A stretch of DNA of 64,000 nt. Source: JACRBR01 sp964371355. Its GTDB lineage: Bacteria; Chloroflexota; Dehalococcoidia; DSTF01; JACRBR01. Positions 20,015 to 26,982 of this stretch are shown here, piece by piece; position 1 is the first letter of the stretch, and each line of letters begins with the position of its first letter. The notes under the pieces were generated by a model. The model was not told the origin of the DNA. It saw only the letters and a program-made list of their open reading frames with translations, and did not search any database. A program made the translations under genes and the position numbers. Where the stretch lies: assembly GCA_964371355.1 (NCBI GenBank), contig CAYJMG010000005.1:62001-126000 (forward strand), read 5' to 3'.

Positions 20015-20821
20015 ATGGCCGCACGACACCGAAGCATCCTCGACACGATCGGCAGTTCGTCGCCGGGCCGGCGTCCTCAGATAGGCGCCGGGATGTGGCT
20101 CCTGGGCGCCGCCCTCCTGGCCATCACGGCCGCGCTCATTATCATCGGGCCTAGCGTTATGTCGAGACAGCTCGCGACGGCATTCGAGCTCTCGGCGATG
20201 GCTGTCGGTGTCGCCTACGGCCTACTGGTGGCCCTCCACTCCCGACATGCACACCTGAAGACGGAGCGCGCGTACTCCACCCACCTCGAGGAGCTGAGCC
20301 AGCGGCTGCGCACTATGGCCTACCGGGATGTCCTCACAGGCCTGTACAACCACCGCTACTTCCACGAGCAACTAGCGCATGAGATCGATCGCTCGGTCCG
20401 TTACGGTCAACCGCTAACCGTGCTGTTGTTCGACATGGACAACTTCAAGTCAATCAACGATACCTACGGCCACCTGGTTGGCGATAAGTTCCTCAGCCTG
20501 GTCGGGCAGCTCGTCTCCCGCCAGATCCGCAGCAGCGACATCGGCGCCCGGTACGGCGGCGACGAGTTCGCCATCATCCTGCCGAACACTAATTCCGAGG
20601 AGGCGAGGATCATCGCCGCCAAACTGGAGGAGGCGGTGGCGACATCGGCGGCGTTGACACCGGGCGACGTCGCGATTCGGCTCGGCATCTCCATCGGCTA
20701 TGCCGGCTGCCCCGACGACTCGCGCCTGCCCGGCGAGCTGATCGAAGCGGCTGACCGCAGGCTGTACGAGATCAAGTCGATACGGCGGAGCGGCGGCCGT
20801 CGGCTGCGCGAATCCGCGTAG
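20015..20821 (+). CDS. Membrane-anchored GGDEF diguanylate cyclase
   Basis: This protein (268 aa from ATG 20015) has two predicted transmembrane helices (MWLLGAALLAITAALIIIG and LATAFELSAMAVGVAYGLLV), a short coiled segment, and a GGDEF domain. The domain shows DVLTGLYNHRYFHEQL, FDMDNFKSINDTYGH and an intact active site YGGDEF. The inhibitory I-site RSSD lies five residues before it, so product feedback by c-di-GMP is expected. It makes c-di-GMP from two GTP at the membrane. There is no EAL or extracellular sensor domain. The true start could be further upstream (GTG 19823). Confidence 0.88.
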   Translation: MAARHRSILDTIGSSSPGRRPQIGAGMWLLGAALLAITAALIIIGPSVMSRQLATAFELSAMAVGVAYGLLVALHSRHAHLKTERAYSTHLEELSQRLRTMAYRDVLTGLYNHRYFHEQLAHEIDRSVRYGQPLTVLLFDMDNFKSINDTYGHLVGDKFLSLVGQLVSRQIRSSDIGARYGGDEFAIILPNTNSEEARIIAAKLEEAVATSAALTPGDVAIRLGISIGYAGCPDDSRLPGELIEAADRRLYEIKSIRRSGGRRLRESA

Positions 20822-20910
20822 CGCTATGTGCAGTGCAACACGGATGTTAGACTGCGATATCCACAGCCCACGGCGGCAGCCCCCTGTCCCCGCTGAAGGA
20901 GCGCGTCGCA

Positions 20911-22416
20911 ATGTCGATTAGAGCCGTACAGGCTGCGGTCTTTGGACTGCTTGCCGTCGCCGTCGTTGTCCTGGTGTTCGCCGTTGGCTACGTCGTCGGC
21001 GATCGTGGCGAGAGCAGTTCCGTGGCGCCTGGCTCTCCGGATGCGGCCGTGGATACCAACCAGGGCGATGACCCCGTCGATACCGACTTCGCGAATCTCA
21101 ACGAGATCTTCGAGATCCTCGAAGACAAGTACGTCGATCCCGACATCATCGATCGCCAGACGCAGTACCAGCAGGCGATCAACGGCATGCTGGAGACGTT
21201 TCCGGATAGTGGCACCTTTTACGTCGACCCCCAGACGGTTGCGACCAGCGTCGGCCCGTCCGGCAAGTTCGAGGGCATCGGCGCCACCGTCGCCTCGCAG
21301 AACGGCGACATCGTGATTGTGGCGCCCATCGAAGACACGCCGGCGGAACGCGCCGGGATCCTGCCGGGCGACGTCATCCTGGAGGTCGACGGCGAGTCGA
21401 CGGAGGGTTGGACGCAGGAGAAGGCGGTGCTGAAGATCCGCGGGCCGGCCGGCACGACCGTCGCGCTGAAGATCCGGCACGCGGAGTCGGGCGAAGAAGA
21501 GACGCTGGAGATCGAGCGGGACGAGATCAAGGTGAAGAGCGTCACCACGCAACCGCCGGGAGGCTCGCTGAAGGACGGCGCCGGCACCGACGTCACGGAC
21601 ATCGCCTACATCTACCTGCGGGAGTTCACGGAGCCGTCGAGGGAGGAGATGCAGATCGCGCTCCAGGACGCGATCGACAGCGGGAAGAAGGGGCTGATCC
21701 TGGACCTCCGCAACAACCCCGGCGGCCTGCTCCGCACCACGATCGACATCGCCGACGAGTTCCTGGACGGCGACAAGGTGATCCTCACCGAGCGCGACCG
21801 CGAAGGCACAGAACAGGTGTACAAATCGAAGGACGGCGGCATCGCACTCGACATTCCGGTGGTGATCCTCATGAACCGGTTCAGCGCCAGCGGCTCCGAG
21901 GTGTTGGCGGCGGCGCTGCAGGACAACGCGCGCGCGCAGCTCGTCGGCGAGAAGTCTTTCGGGAAGGGGACGGTCAACGTCTCGAACGACCTCGACGACG
22001 GTGGCCAGCTCTACGTCAGCGTGGCGAAGTGGCTGACTCCGAACGGCGTGCAGATCGACGGCGTCGGCATTCGTCCCGATATCGGTATCCAGCTCAATGA
22101 CGAGGACATCGATCTGCGGCGCGACGTACAGCTCTGGAAGGCCATCGACCTGCTGCGAGGCACCGACTTTACGCCGCCCCGAACGCCGGGCGCCGCCCGG
22201 GCGCCGCCCCCCCCCCCCCCCCCCCCCCACGGCGGGGGGGGGGGGCCCGAGTGGGTGCGCCCCAACCACCCCGCTGCGGCTTGCCACCTAATTTCCCCCC
22301 CCCCCACCGCCGGCCGCGGCGGGCTCCCCCCCCGCGGCCACGCCGACCAGCGAGGGCGGCTGATGGCTCCGCTTGTGGCTCCGCCCAAAGCTCCGCTCGT
22401 GCCTGCGCTACGCTAG
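20911..22416 (+). CDS. ctpA: S41-family C-terminal processing protease with PDZ domain
   Basis: The protein has a signal-anchor helix (residues 7-27), a helical segment, a PDZ domain (GIGATVASQNGDIVIVAPIE, PAERAGILPGDVILEVDGES) and an S41 catalytic core. The core has LILDLRNNPGGLL and the Ser-Lys dyad in RFSASGSE and GEKSFGKG. It degrades proteins from their C-terminus outside the cytoplasm. Homology ends near 22165 (LWKAIDLLRG). Beyond that a 22-C and 12-G run makes a Pro/Gly-only tail, so the real stop is uncertain. The next genes are smpB and the tmRNA gene. Start ATG 20911 has GAAGGAG upstream. Confidence 0.88.
   Translation: MSIRAVQAAVFGLLAVAVVVLVFAVGYVVGDRGESSSVAPGSPDAAVDTNQGDDPVDTDFANLNEIFEILEDKYVDPDIIDRQTQYQQAINGMLETFPDSGTFYVDPQTVATSVGPSGKFEGIGATVASQNGDIVIVAPIEDTPAERAGILPGDVILEVDGESTEGWTQEKAVLKIRGPAGTTVALKIRHAESGEEETLEIERDEIKVKSVTTQPPGGSLKDGAGTDVTDIAYIYLREFTEPSREEMQIALQDAIDSGKKGLILDLRNNPGGLLRTTIDIADEFLDGDKVILTERDREGTEQVYKSKDGGIALDIPVVILMNRFSASGSEVLAAALQDNARAQLVGEKSFGKGTVNVSNDLDDGGQLYVSVAKWLTPNGVQIDGVGIRPDIGIQLNDEDIDLRRDVQLWKAIDLLRGTDFTPPRTPGAARAPPPPPPPPHGGGGGPEWVRPNHPAAACHLISPPPTAGRGGLPPRGHADQRGRLMAPLVAPPKAPLVPALR
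22207..22333. repeat. Poly-C/poly-G tracts, probably artefactual
   Basis: Runs of 22 C (22207-22228), 12 G (22234-22245), 11 C (22295-22305) and 8 C (22326-22333) lie within 130 bp at the 3' end of the protease frame. Runs of this length appear nowhere else here except 61789-61798. They most likely reflect poorly resolved low-complexity sequence, and the surrounding reading frame should not be trusted. Confidence 0.7.
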
Positions 22417-22423
22417 CCCCTGT

Positions 22424-22882
22424 ATGGCCGAGATCAAGCAGGTCGCCTCGAACCGTAAGGCGTTCCACGACTACGAGATTTTCGAGAAGGTTGAAGCAGG
22501 CATCAGCCTCACCGGCACGGAGATCAAGTCGATCCGTGCGAACGGCGCCAGCATCCGGGAGGCGTATGCCCGTCCGCAGGACGGCGAGATGTGGCTGTTT
22601 GGCGCGCACATTGCCGAGTACGCCGCGGGGAGCTACCAGAACCACGAGCCCGTGCGCCCTCGCCGCCTGCTGCTGCACAGGAAGCAGATAAGGGAGTGGG
22701 CGCGCGCGATCACAGAACGCGGTCTTACTGTCGTCCCGTTGAACATGTACCTGAAGGACGGCATGGCGAAGGTGGAGCTAGGGCTTGTGCGCGGCCGGAA
22801 GCAGTACGACAAGCGCCAGGCGATCGCGAAGCGGGAGGCTGATCGAGATATCGCGCGTGCCCTGCGCCATCGTAACCGCTGA
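22424..22882 (+). CDS. smpB: SsrA-binding protein SmpB
   Basis: This 152-aa protein is a typical SmpB. The OB-barrel has NRKAFHDYEIFEKVEAGISLTGTEIKSIR, then GMAKVELGLVRGRKQYDKRQ and the C-terminal basic tail AIAKREADRDIARALRHRNR. It binds tmRNA and brings it to stalled ribosomes for trans-translation. ATG 22424 is the family start; an upstream extension is spurious. It lies about 1.1 kb before the tmRNA gene on the same strand, separated by one lipoprotein gene. Confidence 0.97.
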   Translation: MAEIKQVASNRKAFHDYEIFEKVEAGISLTGTEIKSIRANGASIREAYARPQDGEMWLFGAHIAEYAAGSYQNHEPVRPRRLLLHRKQIREWARAITERGLTVVPLNMYLKDGMAKVELGLVRGRKQYDKRQAIAKREADRDIARALRHRNR

Positions 22883-22934
22883 GGCTTGACAGACGGCTTG
22901 GCGATCTTGGGGCGAAGGATCCAGACTGCACGTC

Positions 22935-23921
22935 ATGCGACTCCTGCGGCGCGCCCTCGCCACCCTTACGGCTGCCCTCATCCTGGGCGCTGCTTCGGGT
23001 TGTGGCGGCGGAGGAGACGACCAGGACGGCGTTGCTGCGCTGCTCCTGCTCGGCGACACCCGCGGGATTATCGAGGTCGACGTCGAGGCCGACACGGACC
23101 GCGTCCTCGTCGCGGCGCCCACGACGACGACATCGCTGCGCGACCCGGCGGTTTCGCCGGACGCCACGAAGATCGTCTTTACCTCGACGGCAGCCGTGCG
23201 GGTAGCGGGCGGCGCACGCGAGACTAATGCCGACCTCTGGGTTGCCAACCGCGACGGCTCCAACGCCCGCCTGCTGGTAGCGCACGCCGCGCCCAACACG
23301 GGGTTTGCCGCGCCCCTGTGGGTCGACGACGCCACAGTGCTGGCGGTCTCCCACTCGCTGGCCGACGCGAACGTGATGGCGAACTATCCGCCGCGCCTCA
23401 TGCGCGTGGACGCGACCGCGGGCACGGCCGTCGAGGCGGTCGCCGGCGTCCGCGCTTTCGGCCTGGCGCCCGATGGTACCCACACAGTGACGGTCGCGGC
23501 CGACGAGAAATCGTTGTCGGTGCAAGATTTGGCCAGCGGCGCTGACCGCTTAAGCATCGTGGCGGCGGGCCAGTTCCTCTACGTCGTTTCGCCGCGATAT
23601 GCGCCCGATGGCGGCACCATCGCGTTCGTGGCCTTCGACGCCGCCGACTATCCGCCGACCGACCCGGACGAGGAGCCCGTCGCGTCCCTATGGCGCATCT
23701 CGCCGACGGGCGACGGCCTGACCCGCGTGGCCTCGTTCGAATCGGACGACCGATCGTCGCTCGCCTGGTCCGCCGACGGCGCCACGGTGTACGTCCTCAC
23801 CTCACACGCGGTCCTGCAGGTCGACGTGGCATCGGGAAACGTGGAACACCTGCGCGAGGAGGTGACCCTGCTCAGCATGCTGGACTGGGAGCCAGCCCCA
23901 CCTGAGGAGGGCGAGAAGTAG
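22935..23921 (+). CDS. Lipoprotein with TolB/WD40-like beta-propeller
   Basis: This 328-aa protein has a lipoprotein signal (ALILGAASGC, lipid Cys at about 23) followed by beta-propeller-type repeats of the form DPAVSPDATKIVFTS, ADLWVANRDGSNARLLV, YAPDGGTIAFVAFD and SLAWSADGATVYVLTS. It is probably anchored on the outside of the cytoplasmic membrane. No enzyme motif is visible. It lies between smpB and the tmRNA gene, 52 bp after smpB. The TolB-like name refers only to the fold; Pal/Tol partners are not seen. Confidence 0.8.
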   Translation: MRLLRRALATLTAALILGAASGCGGGGDDQDGVAALLLLGDTRGIIEVDVEADTDRVLVAAPTTTTSLRDPAVSPDATKIVFTSTAAVRVAGGARETNADLWVANRDGSNARLLVAHAAPNTGFAAPLWVDDATVLAVSHSLADANVMANYPPRLMRVDATAGTAVEAVAGVRAFGLAPDGTHTVTVAADEKSLSVQDLASGADRLSIVAAGQFLYVVSPRYAPDGGTIAFVAFDAADYPPTDPDEEPVASLWRISPTGDGLTRVASFESDDRSSLAWSADGATVYVLTSHAVLQVDVASGNVEHLREEVTLLSMLDWEPAPPEEGEK

Positions 23922-23925
23922 TCGC

Positions 23926-23954
23926 TATACTGAGGCGTCAGTCCGGGACTGACC
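23926..23954 (+). promoter_or_regulatory. tmRNA leader: -10 element and hairpin
   Basis: TATACT (23926-23931) is a good -10 placed 29 bp before the mature tmRNA 5' end; the -35 is poor. Between them is a perfect 7-bp hairpin, GTCAGTC-CGG-GACTGAC (23938-23954), which may belong to the RNase P-removed leader. Confidence 0.4.
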
Positions 23955-23959
23955 TGCTC

Positions 23960-24309
23960 GGGGACGAAAGGGCTCGACAGGGATTGACGGATCTGAGTTG
24001 CAGGCGGAGGACGGCTGCTTCCTCCATAATCCGCGGCCAAAACCTACACGGCGAATCTGAACTCGCCCTCGCTGCTTAAGCAGTGACGTTCATCCCGCTC
24101 CAACCCCGGCGGGGCGGGAATGAGCGACGAAAGCCCGGGGTGCTGCACCCGCAATGCCGGTAGCGGGCGCTTAAGACCACCGGCTGGCCGCGCACGGACA
24201 GGCCCGCAGTGGACGGGCGCGGTGAGACCTAACTGTCGGGATAAGCCTGTAGGAGACTCAGGGCGCCCGTTGCCTGGACGGGGAGTTCAATTCTCCCCCG
24301 TCTCCACCA
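23960..24309 (+). ncRNA. ssrA: Transfer-messenger RNA (tmRNA)
   Basis: The gene has all main tmRNA parts. The 5' end GGGGACG pairs with the 3' CGTCTCC before an encoded CCA. The tRNA-like 5' segment reads GGGCTCGACAGGGATTGACGG. A T-arm with GTTCAATTC sits near the 3' end. The tag frame reads GGC CAA AAC ... GCT GCT TAA (24035-24079), giving GQNLHGESELALAA, with the ALAA end recognised by ClpXP and Tsp-like proteases. Several GC-rich pseudoknot-like hairpins follow. SmpB is encoded 1.1 kb upstream. The last 23 bases overlap the 3' end of a MarR gene on the other strand. Confidence 0.97.
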
Positions 24310-24871
24310 AGTCCACGAGTCGGGCTGGCCTGCGGCTTCCGCGCGAATACGCAGGACCGGCCCGGCTGTCCTGCGGGTTTTGATCAGGACTGTCATCACT
24401 GGCGAGCTTACGTAGCAGTCCGGTGAGCGTCCTCTTCTCGCGGTCCGTGAGGACATCCGTGACCTCGGCTCCGGCCTCGAACCACTTGCCGCGAACATCC
24501 TCGATGAGGCGGGAGCCTGCGGGGGTCAACTCAACAGACACCAAGCGCCGGTCAACATCGGATCGAACGCGCCGGACGAGCCCGGCCGCCTCGAGCGTGT
24601 TGACGCAGCCTACGACGGCCCCCTTGGTGACGCGCTGCATCGTGGCGAGCTGGCGGGTTTCCCTTGGCCCGGCCAATTGGAGCGCGGTCAACAGCCAGAA
24701 GCCGGCATGGGTGAGGTTGTAGCGACGGAGAGCTTTGCCCTCCATCTTGTTCAGGACGATCGCTGACGTGCGGTTCAGATTGAAGAGCAATGCCATAGCA
24801 TCGGCGTCCACCCCCGGGGGCAAGGTACTCTGGACGAGGCGCTCTTCCACAGACACAGATCTGATGGGCAT
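24287..24871 (-). CDS. MarR-family regulator, 3' end overlaps tmRNA gene
   Basis: This 194-aa protein has the MarR helix-turn-helix (RETRQLATMQRVTKGAVVGCVNTLE) and wing (RRVRSDVDRRLVSVELTPAGSRLI). It is longer than usual because a disordered tail of about 35 residues (after LLRKLAS) reads into the tmRNA gene on the opposite strand, overlapping its last 23 bases. It is the last gene after the ferredoxin (24-bp gap), so it probably regulates the flavoprotein-ferredoxin unit. It resembles the MarR protein at 827-1342. Confidence 0.88.
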   Translation of the reverse strand: MPIRSVSVEERLVQSTLPPGVDADAMALLFNLNRTSAIVLNKMEGKALRRYNLTHAGFWLLTALQLAGPRETRQLATMQRVTKGAVVGCVNTLEAAGLVRRVRSDVDRRLVSVELTPAGSRLIEDVRGKWFEAGAEVTDVLTDREKRTLTGLLRKLASDDSPDQNPQDSRAGPAYSRGSRRPARLVDLVETGEN

Positions 24872-24895
24872 GTTATGTTGCGCCTCGTTGCGCCG

Positions 24896-25108
24896 TCACC
24901 AGGCCTGCAGCCTGAGCTTGCGTGTGGGGCCGACACGTATCGCATCTCTGGGGCAGTCGAGTTCGCACGTGTAGCAGGTCTGGCAGTCGTCGGGGTAAGC
25001 GATGCGGGCCAGACGCTCGCCCGACTCGAGGCGGAAGACGTCGCACGGACAGACTTCGATGCAGATCCTGCAGCCGTTGCAGCGCTCCTCGTCGATGCAC
25101 TCGATCAC
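24896..25108 (-). CDS. Ferredoxin, 2[4Fe-4S]
   Basis: This 70-aa protein has two complete cluster motifs: CNGCRICIEVCP (Cys10, 13, 16, 20) and CQTCYTCELDCP (Cys42, 45, 48, 52). It resembles the iron-sulfur subunit partner of AprA-type flavoproteins or FixX-like ferredoxins. The GTG start (25108) overlaps the flavoprotein stop as GTGA, so the two are translationally coupled and likely form a complex. A frame that extends upstream only overlaps the flavoprotein gene. It probably passes electrons between the flavoprotein and another carrier. Confidence 0.93.
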   Translation of the reverse strand: MIECIDEERCNGCRICIEVCPCDVFRLESGERLARIAYPDDCQTCYTCELDCPRDAIRVGPTRKLRLQAW

Positions 25109-26808
25109 GAGGGTCCCTCCACTGCCGGATGCGCTTTCGGCCGGACGGGGTAGGTCGCGAGCGGGACGGGCTCGCTCTCGACGAGCATCTCGTCCCGCCT
25201 GGATCTGCGCAGGTTGATCCAGGCGAGCTTGGCCGGGTCGTCGGCCTGCGGGTAGTCGGCGCGGAAGTGCGACGCGCGGGACTCCGTGCGCGCCAGCGAG
25301 GCTCGCAGGTACATCTCGGCAACGCAGACCATGTTGCGGGTCTCGTGCACCTTGCACAGCTCGTGAGCGTCGCGGGCCGCGAGCCGGGGGAGCGCTTCGT
25401 CACGCAGCGCCTCCACGGCCCCAAGCGCCGCCGCGAGCGCCGCGCCTGTCTTCAGGATGCTCACTTCCGGGCGGAAGAGCTCCGCCTGCATGTGCTCTAC
25501 CACCTCGTCGGGCCGGAGGGGATGGGTGGCCGGCTGCTCAAGCGGAGCGACCGCGAGGTCAGCGAGCTGCTCGATCTCGCGAGCCTCGAGGTCGACGGGA
25601 TCGGCGTCGCGGAGGTAGGCGGCGGCGCCCTGACCGCTGCGCTCACCCGAGCCCATGGCGCGCATCGTCGACCAGCCGTTAAAGAGCCCAGGATCGAGCG
25701 CCTCGGTCATACCGGCGGCGAAGAGGCCGGGCAAGTCCGACTGGCCGTCCGCGCCGACGCGCACGCCGCCACGCAGGCCCTGCACCGCCGGAACCCACTC
25801 CTGCGGCTGCGCCAGGTCCACTCCCGCTGCCTCGAGCCTGGCCAGGTTGATCGGCATGAAGCCCCCGATCCGTCGCAGTGCGGGCCCGATGCGCTCCCGC
25901 CAAGCGTCGCCCATGTCAAGGTGGAAGGGCGGCCCCCGGCCCTCTTCGGCTTCACGGGCCATGGCGCGTACCAGTTCGTGGATCTCAGCCGCATCCCCGT
26001 CGGGATGGTGACGTGTCATGAAGGGCTCACCTAGCGCGTTGAGCAGGCGGCCGCCCCACTTGAGGGCCAGGCCGGTGCCCTCAAAGCCGAACCGCGGGGA
26101 GCCCGTATTCACGCACAGAAACTCCATGTTCGAGAGACGCACGCCCTGGTCGTACGCGAGCCGGAAGCCGTCGCCCGTCGTCGCATCTGTGCAGACGTAG
26201 TCGCCGCGAAAGCTGCAGTCCGCCGTGGCAAGAAGCACGGCGCGGGCGGAGAGCGACACGGGCCGGGCGGTAGTGCGGTCGATTGCGAGTGCTCCGGCGA
26301 CGCGACCGTCGCGGCGCAGCAGGTTGGTAACAAGGAGGCGCGAGCGCCGGCGCGTCCCCAGCGCCGCTCTTCGTCGCAAGGCGTCGACCACCGCCGTACC
26401 GCCGACGCGGCCCCGGTAGCGCGGCATCACCATCATCCTGACGTGCGGCAGGCCGCGCGAGGGCAGACGCAGGTACTCCTCGCCGCGCCGCGAGTAGGCG
26501 ACGCCCCACTCCTCGAGTCGGCGGAGGCGCGCGCTTGAACCCTCGAGGATCTCGGCGACCTGGCGCTGACGGGACAGGAAGCCGTTCGCCTCGACAAGGT
26601 CCCGAAGCCACAGGTCCGCATCGTCGTCAGGTAGGCAATAGATCGTGGCGCCCGCGCACATTCGCGACTGGCTCGACATAGCGATCGCCCCCTTGTCCAC
26701 GATCGCGATGCGCCGAACGCCAGCCTCGTGCGCGGCGATCGCGGCCCACAGGCCGGCGAAGCCGCTGCCCACGATGAGGAGGTCCGTGGCGTGCTGCTCG
26801 ATTTCCAC
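25105..26808 (-). CDS. FAD flavoprotein of the AprA/fumarate reductase family
   Basis: This 567-aa protein has an N-terminal dinucleotide-binding motif (TDLLIVGSGFAGLWAAI, residues 9-25), VDKGAIAMSSQSRMCAG, and further FAD contacts (ARAVLLATADCSF, GLFAAGMTEAL). The C-terminal helical domain (EALRDEALPRLAARDAHELCKVHETRNMV) matches fumarate/succinate and adenylylsulfate reductase flavoproteins. The start is taken at GTG 26808, because a perfect-looking promoter occupies 26870-26898, where a longer frame would begin with TTG. It is coupled to a ferredoxin. The substrate is unknown; sulfate-metabolism genes are not seen nearby. Confidence 0.85.
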   Translation of the reverse strand: MEIEQHATDLLIVGSGFAGLWAAIAAHEAGVRRIAIVDKGAIAMSSQSRMCAGATIYCLPDDDADLWLRDLVEANGFLSRQRQVAEILEGSSARLRRLEEWGVAYSRRGEEYLRLPSRGLPHVRMMVMPRYRGRVGGTAVVDALRRRAALGTRRRSRLLVTNLLRRDGRVAGALAIDRTTARPVSLSARAVLLATADCSFRGDYVCTDATTGDGFRLAYDQGVRLSNMEFLCVNTGSPRFGFEGTGLALKWGGRLLNALGEPFMTRHHPDGDAAEIHELVRAMAREAEEGRGPPFHLDMGDAWRERIGPALRRIGGFMPINLARLEAAGVDLAQPQEWVPAVQGLRGGVRVGADGQSDLPGLFAAGMTEALDPGLFNGWSTMRAMGSGERSGQGAAAYLRDADPVDLEAREIEQLADLAVAPLEQPATHPLRPDEVVEHMQAELFRPEVSILKTGAALAAALGAVEALRDEALPRLAARDAHELCKVHETRNMVCVAEMYLRASLARTESRASHFRADYPQADDPAKLAWINLRRSRRDEMLVESEPVPLATYPVRPKAHPAVEGPS

Positions 26809-26869
26809 TCGGCGGCCTCGATCCCGGAGGGTTCCAGCGAGACAGATCTGCGGGACAGGTTCGTTCGGG

Positions 26870-26898
26870 ACTATACGTTTAGGGCTGAACGTTGTCAA
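26870..26898 (-). promoter_or_regulatory. Strong promoter of the flavoprotein-ferredoxin unit
   Basis: Minus-strand TTGACA (26893-26898), 17-bp spacer, TATAGT (26870-26875). This is the best sigma-70-type match in the window. It gives a leader of about 50 nt before GTG 26808. Confidence 0.7.
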
Positions 26899-26982
26899 CG
26901 GGCGCTTGCGGCGGCTTCGTTGGCCACGGCTGATGAGTTGCGATTCAGCGCTTATGTCGCCTGGTTGCCGCGTTCCGACGAC

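Noticed and set aside
26809..26898. Upstream extension of the flavoprotein to TTG 26898
   Set aside because: The bases are a strong -35/-10 promoter and the encoded residues are not family-like.
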